Shown here piece after piece: positions 27,672 through 35,568 of a stretch of DNA of 64,000 nt. Both the position numbers and the translations under genes were made by a program. The notes under the pieces are model-generated. The model was given only the letters and a program-made list of their open reading frames with translations, was not told the origin of the DNA and did no database searches. The stretch comes from Pseudanabaena sp. ABRG5-3 (lineage in GTDB: Bacteria; Cyanobacteriota; Cyanobacteriia; Pseudanabaenales; Pseudanabaenaceae). The stretch spans positions 62,001 through 126,000 of the forward strand of contig NZ_AP017562.1 of the NCBI RefSeq assembly GCF_003967015.1, read 5' to 3'. Each line of letters starts with the position of its first letter. Within the stretch, counting starts at the first letter, position 1.

Positions 27672-28079
27672 CTAGAAGTCATCATCGTAAATGGGTGATT
27701 CTTCATACTCTTCGTCTTCGGCAGACTTTCTCACAACATCAATGAAGTTCAGAGATTGGGCATGAATCACTGTCCGCGCATGATGCTTCTTGTCTTTCTT
27801 GGACTTGTATTCTTCAGGCTGAGTCAGAACTCCTGTAACTTCGACAAAGCGTCCAGATTCTGCTCGCTCTTCGGCATATTCCGCAGTTCCATTCCAGCAG
27901 ACTACTTTTACCCAAAGCGGTTCTTGGTCGAGCCAATTACCCTCTTTGTCGCGGCGAGGTTTGGGCTGTACGGCGAGGCTGAAGTCTAGTACGTCTTTGC
28001 CACTGGTTTTGGTTTGACGCAATTCGGATACGTTACCGACATAACCAGAGAGGACTACGAGATTAGTAGAATTACACAT
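27672..28079 (-). CDS. ssb: Single-stranded DNA-binding protein
   Basis: The 135-residue protein starts 'MCNSTNLVVLSGYVGNV' and carries the SSB OB-fold pattern: 'KDVLDFSLAVQPKP', 'PLWVKVVCWNGTAEYAEE', 'RFVEVTGVLTQPEEY'. A short acidic tail ends in YDDDF, like the SSB tip that binds repair and replication enzymes, though the proline before the terminal phenylalanine is missing. It coats single-stranded DNA during plasmid replication or transfer. Neighbours include a Sak4-like RecA ATPase, which supports a recombination role. Confidence 0.92.
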   Translation of the reverse strand: MCNSTNLVVLSGYVGNVSELRQTKTSGKDVLDFSLAVQPKPRRDKEGNWLDQEPLWVKVVCWNGTAEYAEERAESGRFVEVTGVLTQPEEYKSKKDKKHHARTVIHAQSLNFIDVVRKSAEDEEYEESPIYDDDF

Positions 28080-28192
28080 GAGTTTTTTCCTTCTATTTAG
28101 GAATCAGGTCATGGACTTCTACGCGATAGCGTATCTTCAAAAAATCTTGAGACTGAACAGGTAAGGATAGGCTGCACTAGCCATTTTTTTGA

Positions 28193-28579
28193 TTAGCATA
28201 TCTTCAATTCTAATGCTTTGGCGATCGCTTCAAGTTGGCGAGTGCTATAGGGCAATGTGGGCAAGCCATAGAGCTTCTTAGCGACTTGCCTAATGTGGTA
28301 CGCCAATTTGCGGCGGCGTTGTTCTAGTCTAAGTTGTTCCATTGAATCGAATAAAACATAAATTTCGATCTGGAGTTCAAGGTCATGTCTGATTCTGCCC
28401 AGTGAGTAGTCGAAGTGGAAACGACCTGATATCCCTTCTAGTGAAAAGGCGGAATCGGTTGAGCCAAAGCCAACTTTGGTGACTTCGCGTATACTGGTTT
28501 CGGGTTCGCCGCCGATGTGCCATACCACAAAGTGCTCTCCCACCTTGACATCGGCTCTGGTTGAGATGTGGTTGTACAT
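28193..28579 (-). CDS. Hypothetical protein between the Sak4-like gene and ssb
   Basis: The 128-residue protein has a beta-rich N-terminal domain ('VGEHFVVWHIGGEPETSIREV', 'GISGRFHFDYSLGRI') and a basic helical C-terminus ('EQRRRKLAYHIRQVAKKLYG'). I do not know the family. A possible stem-loop at 28613-28660 precedes it. Confidence 0.55.
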   Translation of the reverse strand: MYNHISTRADVKVGEHFVVWHIGGEPETSIREVTKVGFGSTDSAFSLEGISGRFHFDYSLGRIRHDLELQIEIYVLFDSMEQLRLEQRRRKLAYHIRQVAKKLYGLPTLPYSTRQLEAIAKALELKIC

Positions 28580-28677
28580 ATTCTTCTTGGGTTGTTTTTA
28601 GCAATACCTACAACAAAACCAATGATTGTGAGGTAATCATCGATTTTGTTGCTTATTGTTAATTAAACTGGCTCTTG

Positions 28678-29850
28678 CTAGAATTCCAGTTGACTGGCGA
28701 TGTCTTTGGCAATTTCTGCATATTGACTTGGATAGCGCGAAGTCGATATCTCAATCAGATTTTGGGCTAGTTCGGATGTATATCCTTTTAGTCCTAACCA
28801 TTCCTTCATCAGTGCTTCACAGACATCTTTGATTTGATCGGCGGTCATGTTTTCACTGTTGAATTTGGGCTTTGTGCCACTTGGATCAGCTCCATAGAGA
28901 TCAATGCTAGTCTCAATCACTTTGCTGATTGGTTGCTGGGTGATGGCTAATAATGCTTTGAAGGCGGCTTTGGCTGGATTATCGGTTTTACTGGAGTTGG
29001 GCTGTGTATTAATGGTTGGTTTTGTCTCTACGGCTGTGGCTAGATGCCCATTAGTGCTGGCAAGTTCGGCTGTATGACCATTACGACTGGCGATTGCTGC
29101 TAGTTCTGGTTGTACCTGTGGTTGCTGGACAACGGGATTAACAGGGACATTGATCACTGGGACAAAAGTATGGCTGGGCGCTGGGGTGTCATCACTGAGC
29201 CATGTTTGAATCATTTCTGCAAACTTCTTTCCTGGTTTTGGAAAAATACCGTTGCTGATTTCAGGACATCTGCTTTTGGAGATCGTCAGTGTATTTTGGT
29301 CATCTAGTAAGCCACAGATGTCTAGTTCAAATTCGCTGCCTTCTTTTTGGATTGGGGCTGTGCCAATCTTGCGGACACTGGTGATTTTCTGCTTGCCGCC
29401 AACTTCGACTGTGTTGTAGTCGTACTCGATTTTGGATCTCATTGTGGCAATGATGTGGCAACTGGAACTGATGATTTTGTCCCATAGTTGCCGTTCGATT
29501 GGACGTACTCTTGCCCAGTTCCTCACGTCACTACCTACTGCATCTAGTTCGGCATACCAAGCATGGGATAACGAGTCGATGATTAGGTAATCAAATCCTG
29601 ATTCTTCGGCACTTTCAATAGCGTTGTAATATTGGCTTGGCCCAAATTTGGTTAGTTCTAGCACTTTAAAGTTAAACAGGTTGGCATATTTACGGCTAGA
29701 GCCATATTCAGTGTCAATCAGTCCAATCTTTTTGCCCAGTATTGTTGCTAGTTGCAGAGCGGTGTAGGTTTTGCCACAGCCTGGGGGGCCATACAGTGCC
29801 ATGCGGAGTTTGATGTTTTCTTTCGTTGCTTGCTGAAATGAGTAGGTCAT
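28678..29850 (-). CDS. Sak4-like RecA/AAA ATPase
   Basis: The start is ATG 29850 (MTYSFQQATKENIK), with GGAG eight bases upstream; the open frame extends 55 codons further but overlaps the VWA gene. The product is 390 residues. Walker A 'GPPGCGKT' is at residues 21-28 and the Walker B strand is 'DYLIIDSLSHAW'. Sak4-type ATPases are RecA-core single-strand annealing proteins of phages and plasmids that work with an SSB. The C-terminal 150 residues, with many prolines followed by a helical domain, look like a variable tail. It lies two genes from ssb, as in phage recombination modules. Confidence 0.8.
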   Translation of the reverse strand: MTYSFQQATKENIKLRMALYGPPGCGKTYTALQLATILGKKIGLIDTEYGSSRKYANLFNFKVLELTKFGPSQYYNAIESAEESGFDYLIIDSLSHAWYAELDAVGSDVRNWARVRPIERQLWDKIISSSCHIIATMRSKIEYDYNTVEVGGKQKITSVRKIGTAPIQKEGSEFELDICGLLDDQNTLTISKSRCPEISNGIFPKPGKKFAEMIQTWLSDDTPAPSHTFVPVINVPVNPVVQQPQVQPELAAIASRNGHTAELASTNGHLATAVETKPTINTQPNSSKTDNPAKAAFKALLAITQQPISKVIETSIDLYGADPSGTKPKFNSENMTADQIKDVCEALMKEWLGLKGYTSELAQNLIEISTSRYPSQYAEIAKDIASQLEF

Positions 29851-29925
29851 AGATATTGCTCCTTGTTGAGTAAGTGGGTTTGATAAATACTTGGAATTTT
29901 TCCTTGCGAACCTCGCTAGAGGAAA

Positions 29926-29966
29926 AGCCAGAGATAGGTGGCGCATCGCGCCGCCTATCTCTGGCT
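29926..29966 (-). terminator. Stem-loop between the VWA and Sak4-like genes
   Basis: AGCCAGAGATAGG... (29926-29944) pairs with ...CCTATCTCTGGCT (29948-29966), 19 bp with one mismatch. On the minus strand TTTTCC follows. It is probably a terminator or attenuator. Confidence 0.75.
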
Positions 29967-29977
29967 GCAAATGTTTT

Positions 29978-31435
29978 TTAGATGCTGTATAAACAGTCGG
30001 ATACTTCACTGTCATCTGTGAGGTCGTCTATTTCCACATAGCGATCGCACAGCTTGTTGATCGTGCTTTCGTAGTTGCCAAGGTTGCCACTGGTAATCAG
30101 GATGCCATAGCAGCTAAATTCATACTTTTTTCTGTCTATTTGCCATTGCTCCATGAATCTAGATGATGGGTTGTCTAGTCCGTCGGTGATTAATACCACA
30201 TCGGCTTTCTTGGTTTGTTCGTGCTGTTGGATCGATACTAATGCTCCCGTTAGGGCGGCTGTAAAACTAGTGCTGCCTCCGTTGTAGAACTTTTCGATGC
30301 AGTCAATCACACGATTGGTATCGGGGATTTCGCCTGCAAAGTCATCGATCCGCTCCACGATGTCTGTGAAGTGTAGGATGCGGCAATGGCGCTTTTGACT
30401 CACAGCGATACTCAATAGGGCTAGGGCGATCGCTTTGCTCCAGATTTCTGCTTGACCTTGCATTGATCCACTGGAATCTAGACAAATGATGATTGGACCT
30501 CTGGCTAAAGGTTCGCGGCTGATTAGCTCTCGTTGCAGGAGCGATCGCTCAATATAGCCTTTGGCGAATATGGGGAATAGTGCGGGTTCGGTAAGCTTGA
30601 CTAGCTCGCAAGGCAGTAGTCGGGTTAGGTCGTTGCCTGTGGTTACGCCGATGATTTCGGTTCGTCCTTCTTTGACTTTGCTGCGTTGCATCTTGGCAGC
30701 GATCGCGATTTTCTTGCCTGCGAGTTCAGCGATCGCTTGCAGTTTTGGCGATGCTTGAAGGCGCTGGGCGAGATGGATTTTATCGGCGATTTTGAGTTGG
30801 GTTTCGTTGCTGTAATTGCTGCTGCCGCTATAGGCTGATAGACTTTCGGCGATCGCTTGCATTTCTGCTTCGGCTTTGGCTATGCCAATTAGCAGTGCGG
30901 TTTCGATTGCGGCATTGCTAATGGAATCAGCATAAGCTTCACTTGCTAGTCGCGCTTCTAGTCCTTTTTGTTTTAACTGTTGAATCTTTTGCATTAGCCC
31001 AGCATTGGGTGTTTGTCCTTGCAATGCTTCAAAAATACCCCGAAGCTGATTTCTGATTACTTCTGGGTCTTCTAGTGGTTCGGTTGGTTCGGGCAGCATT
31101 TCGACAATCGCGATACATAGGGCGGTTGCGCCAATACCTGAGAGAAATTCATCGCCATTCAGTCGGTTGCTAAATTGCTGAAATACTTCTAGTTCGCTCA
31201 TCTGTTGATGTATGGCGATCCAGATTTTGTTCTCTGGTTTGATGGCGCTGTCTTCAAGTCGGTTGGGTTGGCGATCATACAGGCGATGATAGGTTTCGCT
31301 GACAAAGGTTTCAAAGTTGTAGACTTTGCTTTCGCCTTCTTCAATCACTTCGCTCAGTCTGGATGATTTTTCTTTGAAGTCATCTACACATAACTCTGTC
31401 CATTTCGGGATCACATACACTAAGGGTTCTTGCAT
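29978..31435 (-). CDS. VWA-domain protein, partner of the MoxR ATPase
   Basis: The 485-residue protein has a helical N-terminal half and a C-terminal von Willebrand A domain with a MIDAS motif D320-S-S-G-S324 ('CLDSSGSMQGQAEIW'). 'VVLITDGLDN' gives the later acidic ligand. VWA proteins with this layout (ViaA/YehP-like) pair with MoxR-family AAA ATPases and act as adaptors for their chaperone activity. It lies 63 bases after the MoxR gene on the same strand. No signal peptide is seen, so it acts in the cytosol. Confidence 0.85.
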   Translation of the reverse strand: MQEPLVYVIPKWTELCVDDFKEKSSRLSEVIEEGESKVYNFETFVSETYHRLYDRQPNRLEDSAIKPENKIWIAIHQQMSELEVFQQFSNRLNGDEFLSGIGATALCIAIVEMLPEPTEPLEDPEVIRNQLRGIFEALQGQTPNAGLMQKIQQLKQKGLEARLASEAYADSISNAAIETALLIGIAKAEAEMQAIAESLSAYSGSSNYSNETQLKIADKIHLAQRLQASPKLQAIAELAGKKIAIAAKMQRSKVKEGRTEIIGVTTGNDLTRLLPCELVKLTEPALFPIFAKGYIERSLLQRELISREPLARGPIIICLDSSGSMQGQAEIWSKAIALALLSIAVSQKRHCRILHFTDIVERIDDFAGEIPDTNRVIDCIEKFYNGGSTSFTAALTGALVSIQQHEQTKKADVVLITDGLDNPSSRFMEQWQIDRKKYEFSCYGILITSGNLGNYESTINKLCDRYVEIDDLTDDSEVSDCLYSI

Positions 31436-31498
31436 TTTGATTCTCTATTAAGTTGAAAAAGATGAGAGAGTAGGTAATCTGCTCTCTGTTGATTGTTT

Positions 31499-32716
31499 CT
31501 ATGCGCCGTACATGATTTCACTGACTTTCGCTAGTAATGGTTTCTTCTTGGCTTCGATTTCGGCGATCGCTTGTTGGGCTTTCTTTGCCCTGTTCGGGTG
31601 CTGAGCAATCAAGTTTTGCAGTCTATCGATCATGTTTCGCATATCGGACAATACTCCTGAACCTTCGGTTGCCCAATCGTCTTGCTGTTTCTTGCTACCA
31701 TAGGTAGGGCAGTTACCTAAGTCTGAAAGCTTTTCGGTAATGGCGGCGAGAATTTCTTGGGCTTGCATATTCACAGGATTACCGACTTTGGCAACGATTT
31801 TCCTGATCAGTGCTTGTTCTCTGGGATGATTCCAGATCACATGGTTGAGAATTTCAAAGCTGTCTTCGCTTACTTCGGTTTCTTCTTGCAAGTAGGCATA
31901 GGCTTTGAGAATGGTGACAATCTGCACGTATTTTCTGGTACTGACGATGAAGTTTTCTTTCTTCAGTTCCCGTTGCAGGTCGATTAGGGAGTCGATGACT
32001 GGGGCGGGGAATGTCACGTTTTTCACAGCGGTTTGCATTTGCTCTAGTTCTGCTAGGCTCAGCATGGTGGTGATTTGAGGAGTTGTAATGTTGCTAGTCT
32101 TTCGGAGCAGTAAGGTTCTCAGGTCTTCATCGCCTAGATAATCGACCATATATCTCAGGCTCAGCCGATCCCAGAATGCTCCGTCTTCTTCTCCATTTAG
32201 GAGTTCGTTGGAACAGCCAATCATGGTGATTAATGGTGATTGCAGTTTGGTTTTACCGTTGAGGAATTCTCGCTCGTTCATCAGTCCTAATGCGGAGTTG
32301 CGGACAATGCTATTTGCTTTGCCTATTTCGTCCATGAGCGCTAGGTGCGCTTCGGGTAACATGGCTTCGGTGTCGCGCACGAATTTGCCTTTTTGCAGTT
32401 CGGCGAGGTCGGGCGCTCCTAAGACTTCTTCGGCGACGGTGGTTTTGGTCATCAGGTAATGAAAGAAGGTGGTTCCTGTGATTGCGTCTGAGACTGCTTT
32501 CGCGAGTTCGGTTTTGCCTGTGCCTGGTTTACCTCCTAAGAAAATATGCATTTTCGCCAGCAGTCCCACCATAATCAGGTCGATCGCTTCGCTGCGGTCT
32601 AGGTAAACGTTTTGCAATTGTTCTCGCAGTTGTTGCAATTTCTCCAATGGTGATTTATTGGTTACGGTCAATGCGGTGCTATGTCCATTGGTCTGGGCGA
32701 TTTCGGCTGTAATCAT
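31499..32716 (-). CDS. MoxR/RavA-type AAA ATPase
   Basis: The 405-residue AAA+ protein has Walker A 'GGKPGTGKT' (61-69) and Walker B 'LALMDEIGKA' with the following 'NSALGLMNEREF', both typical of MoxR/RavA. Sensor-like 'MIGCSNELL' and an arginine-finger region follow, and residues 280-405 are a family-specific C-terminus. MoxR ATPases act with VWA proteins in protein-complex assembly. Here the pair sits within the plasmid replication array, so the client could be the helicase, methylase or polymerase-like proteins encoded upstream. That link is inference. Confidence 0.88.
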   Translation of the reverse strand: MITAEIAQTNGHSTALTVTNKSPLEKLQQLREQLQNVYLDRSEAIDLIMVGLLAKMHIFLGGKPGTGKTELAKAVSDAITGTTFFHYLMTKTTVAEEVLGAPDLAELQKGKFVRDTEAMLPEAHLALMDEIGKANSIVRNSALGLMNEREFLNGKTKLQSPLITMIGCSNELLNGEEDGAFWDRLSLRYMVDYLGDEDLRTLLLRKTSNITTPQITTMLSLAELEQMQTAVKNVTFPAPVIDSLIDLQRELKKENFIVSTRKYVQIVTILKAYAYLQEETEVSEDSFEILNHVIWNHPREQALIRKIVAKVGNPVNMQAQEILAAITEKLSDLGNCPTYGSKKQQDDWATEGSGVLSDMRNMIDRLQNLIAQHPNRAKKAQQAIAEIEAKKKPLLAKVSEIMYGA

Positions 32717-32784
32717 TGTTGAGTTCCTCTTAATCTTTGATATTGAATAGGGAGCAGCGCGTGGGCTACTCCCGCGATCCTTCG

Positions 32785-33825
32785 CTAGAAGCCGAGATCG
32801 AATAGGTTGTCTTCGGTAACTTCTTCTATTTCTGCTAGGTTGGTTTCTACTAGTTCAGAAATGATTTCTTCTACTTGTTTGGGCTGCTCTTCTGAAATTT
32901 CAACTGCTGTAGTGGTCGCGATTTCGTCCAGTACATTCAGACAACGTTGGCGCAGTTTGGCAAGTTTGTCGGTCAGTGCATCGGAGCGAAATTGCAATAG
33001 CTCGGATAGCATTTTGGTTTTGTCTTCTACTTCCCGATATACTTTGAGTTGGTTTTTCAGGGTGCTGCCTTTTGTCTCTGATACTTTCTGTGGGTCTAGC
33101 AGTTCGTCTAGGTAACTGGACATCGATTGCACTTCTTTTTCCAGAGATTGCCTTGCAATGATGTCCATATCGCCGATGCCTGCGATCGGCATCCAGCGGA
33201 TGTTGTTTTCTCTGTGAATCAGGGGTAGCAGTTCACGGAAGGCGGTTAGTTCTAACCGATAGCTTCTTGTCACAAAGTATGTGCCACCTCGTTCTCGAAA
33301 TGGCACTCCTGCTTTTTTGACGAACTCCGTCAGCATGGCACGGATTTCTTTGCTGGTGATTTCTTGGCTCCATGCATACCATTTGTCGAAGGTGGTTCTT
33401 GCCATATCAATCAGGGATTCATTTTCATGGCTCCAGTCTTCTCGGTTCCAATTGCTCGTCTCGTTGCTTTTATCAAAGCTATAGGAGGCGAGTTGGCTGT
33501 ACCGCAGCTTTTTGTCTTTCTCGTTCTTGTTTTCTAGTACGAATCCATAGACTAATACGCCGTTATTGGAGATTTGACGGATTAAGAGATTGTGGTTGCT
33601 CAGTTGGGTCTGAGTTTTGGTGCGGGCATTTTTGAAGGCGCTTAGTTTGTTGGGGCTTTCGGGAAGGTAGCTGAAGTCAAGGTTGACTTGCTCGGCGGCT
33701 CGTTTCAAGGTGGCTTCACTTAGTCTGGTCTCGGCACTGATTGACCATGCGATTAGGTCGCCTAAGTATTCGGCTCCTTTGTCGATCAATGCTTGCTGGG
33801 TCGCGATCATCGCTGCTGTGTTCAT
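32785..33825 (-). CDS. DUF6744-like protein
   Basis: The 346-residue mostly helical protein has 'WSISAETRLSEATLKRA' near the start, a strand-rich centre ('NNGVLVYGFVLENKNEKDKK') and 'FRERGGTYFVTRSYRLELTAF'. A C-terminal acidic tail ends 'EDNLFDLGF'. The size and middle section recall DUF6744, a family found next to MoxR/VWA pairs in plasmids and phages, but I am not certain. Its function is unknown. It is the first gene of the MoxR-VWA-Sak4 group, with 68 bases to the MoxR gene. Confidence 0.6.
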   Translation of the reverse strand: MNTAAMIATQQALIDKGAEYLGDLIAWSISAETRLSEATLKRAAEQVNLDFSYLPESPNKLSAFKNARTKTQTQLSNHNLLIRQISNNGVLVYGFVLENKNEKDKKLRYSQLASYSFDKSNETSNWNREDWSHENESLIDMARTTFDKWYAWSQEITSKEIRAMLTEFVKKAGVPFRERGGTYFVTRSYRLELTAFRELLPLIHRENNIRWMPIAGIGDMDIIARQSLEKEVQSMSSYLDELLDPQKVSETKGSTLKNQLKVYREVEDKTKMLSELLQFRSDALTDKLAKLRQRCLNVLDEIATTTAVEISEEQPKQVEEIISELVETNLAEIEEVTEDNLFDLGF

Positions 33826-33952
33826 GGCTTTTATCCTCTAATTTAGATATAGATGAGCGATCGCCTTTTGCAGTCCGCTAGGCGATTGTTTGGTAGTAGT
33901 GAATTCGGTAGCGATTGCTTTGGGGCTTGGGATGGCTCTGATTGACTTCTGT

Positions 33953-34285
33953 TTACTTGATTCCCGACCCTAGTTTTCTGGTTGGTTCGGTACTCACATG
34001 GGCTGCTTCTAGCAGTTTTTTGATCTCTTCTGTATAGGGATCATCTTTAAACAGGTTTTCATTGAGATCTACCGTTCCGTCACTGCGAATTATCAATGAT
34101 GGGTCAAATTTGGCGTGAGTTGGTCGATCGTGATGGCATTTGAATTCTGCTCGAATATCTCCTACAAATAGATAAGAGCCTTCTTTGCTCCGAGAGCTAA
34201 TAATCTTTTTCAATTCCCAATGATATTTGCTGCAAATCTTCAGCATGGTTTTGATTTGATGGATGTTGCCTTTGATATTTTTCAT
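33953..34285 (-). CDS. Hypothetical protein
   Basis: The product is 110 residues and basic. It contains 'SYLFVGDIRAEFKCHHDRP' and then 'PSLIIRSDGTVDLNENLF', a strand-turn-strand with two histidines. GGAG lies 10 bases before the start. It overlaps the upstream gene by about 89 bases in a different frame. I do not recognise it. Confidence 0.6.
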   Translation of the reverse strand: MKNIKGNIHQIKTMLKICSKYHWELKKIISSRSKEGSYLFVGDIRAEFKCHHDRPTHAKFDPSLIIRSDGTVDLNENLFKDDPYTEEIKKLLEAAHVSTEPTRKLGSGIK

Positions 34286-34514
34286 TCAAGCTTTGCTCCT
34301 TGATAATTAGCTTCACGTTTGCTGCTATTTCACAATCGCGTAATAGTATCTGCAAATGGTTTTTAGCTATTTGTAGATCCATAGATGTCTTCTTTTTTCT
34401 GATACTCTTGCCGAGTTTGGATTGTAGAAAAGCGATTAGCTTTTTTGCTTTTTGGATTTCTGGTTCAATCTTTGCGAGATTAAAAGATTCACCGAATTGG
34501 TAACTATTTGTCAT
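34197..34514 (-). CDS. Small coiled-coil hypothetical protein
   Basis: The 105-residue product is helical and charged, with heptad-like repeats ('EIQKAKKLIAFLQSKLG', 'LQIAKNHLQILLRDCEIA'). Its last 29 codons overlap the next gene in another frame, which is an unusually long overlap. The coding character is good over the first 75 residues. The end may be affected by a frameshift. Confidence 0.5.
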   Translation of the reverse strand: MTNSYQFGESFNLAKIEPEIQKAKKLIAFLQSKLGKSIRKKKTSMDLQIAKNHLQILLRDCEIAANVKLIIKEQSLNEKYQRQHPSNQNHAEDLQQISLGIEKDY

Positions 34515-34573
34515 ATTTTTGGATCTCGAAAATAGCTGTTAGCTTTTGGCTAATCGCTAACAGCCAATCGCTT

Positions 34574-34753
34574 CTACGCACTGATACTCTTCTGCTTCTT
34601 TCGCCAATATTTGCGCTGGCGACGAGTTTGGATATGGACGATTTTGGGATGCTTTTCTTCTACGTGATGCTGCTCTGGATGGATGGCGATCGCTAATAGC
34701 AATAGTCCACACAATACGCTTTTGTATCTTTGGATAGTCATATTTGACTCCAT
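34574..34753 (-). CDS. 59-residue protein with membrane segment
   Basis: This frame runs from ATG 34753 to TAG 34574 (start MESNMTIQRYK). It has one hydrophobic stretch, 'SVLCGLLLLAIAI', followed by a histidine/glutamate-rich turn and a strongly basic C-terminus 'RRQRKYWRKKQK'. It is either a single-pass membrane protein or a secreted basic peptide. It fills an otherwise empty 300-base gap in the minus-strand array and is preceded by a hairpin at 34762-34787. I do not recognise the family. Confidence 0.45.
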   Translation of the reverse strand: MESNMTIQRYKSVLCGLLLLAIAIHPEQHHVEEKHPKIVHIQTRRQRKYWRKKQKSISA

Positions 34754-34761
34754 AACAAATT

Positions 34762-34787
34762 AGCCTCTCGATCTAAATCGAGAGGCT
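34762..34787 (-). terminator. Stem-loop in the minus-strand array
   Basis: AGCCTCTCGAT (34762-34772) and ATCGAGAGGCT (34777-34787) form an 11-bp perfect stem with a four-base loop. No clear T run follows, so this may be a processing or pausing hairpin rather than a terminator. Confidence 0.6.
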
Positions 34788-34815
34788 TGTTGGATTTTGA
34801 ATATTGGGGTTGGGG

Positions 34816-35286
34816 TTATTCGGGTTTATTTATGGTGAATTCGGCTTGAAGCCTAGTTTTATTAGCTTCGTAGGCTTGTTTGGCGGTCAGGAATGGATGG
34901 GCGATGACATAGGAGCTAAAGCCGCCATCGGTGCGGATAAAGCAGACTACGACTTGATTTTCTGACTTGTACTCTTTGATTTGCCTCTTCTCTTCCTTTT
35001 GAAATGGATTTGGGTATCCTGATTCGGTGGCGATGCGCTCTGCTGTGGATTGGCTTAGGTAGCAGCCATAGCTTTCGGAGTTCAGCCATTTTTGATAGGG
35101 GCTGATGCCGATTTGCGATTCTTTGGATTTGCTGACATCGATGACGATCGCTCCTCTTCCCTCGCTTTCGTAGCCATGCCATGCTACTGCTAGCAGTAGC
35201 TCTAGGTTCACGCGAATGAATTCTACATGGCTCTGCCTTGATTCACTTCCAGTTGGTAAATCTGACAGATTGTATTTCAAGCTCAT
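34816..35286 (-). CDS. Hypothetical protein
   Basis: I take ATG 35286 (MSLKYNLSDLPTG) as the start; a longer frame from 35349 adds 21 residues. The product is 156 residues and has 'LLLAVAWHGYESEGRGAIVID' and 'QVVVCFIRTDGGFSSYVIAHP', two strand-rich segments separated by a charged helix. I do not recognise it. It is the last minus-strand gene before the plus-strand defence-like gene. Confidence 0.6.
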   Translation of the reverse strand: MSLKYNLSDLPTGSESRQSHVEFIRVNLELLLAVAWHGYESEGRGAIVIDVSKSKESQIGISPYQKWLNSESYGCYLSQSTAERIATESGYPNPFQKEEKRQIKEYKSENQVVVCFIRTDGGFSSYVIAHPFLTAKQAYEANKTRLQAEFTINKPE

Positions 35287-35568
35287 TGTTTCAATCCTTT
35301 TCCTCAAATTAATGTTCAATAAAACTCCTGCTAAGGAATTTTGACACATCTACTCATTGCCCCATCAGTTTCCCCGTCTATCGTAAAACCTTAAGACTAG
35401 TTTTCAAATATTAACGCTTAGCAAATTTACTTCCTGAAATTAAATAACTACGAAAGAGCTTGAGTGAAAAGCTTTCATAGCAAGAAAAAATTATAAAATG
35501 AAAAATGTTACTGTTGTAATAGCATTGCTCTCTAGATATATTAAAGCAATGTATGAGAATTTTCTTAT

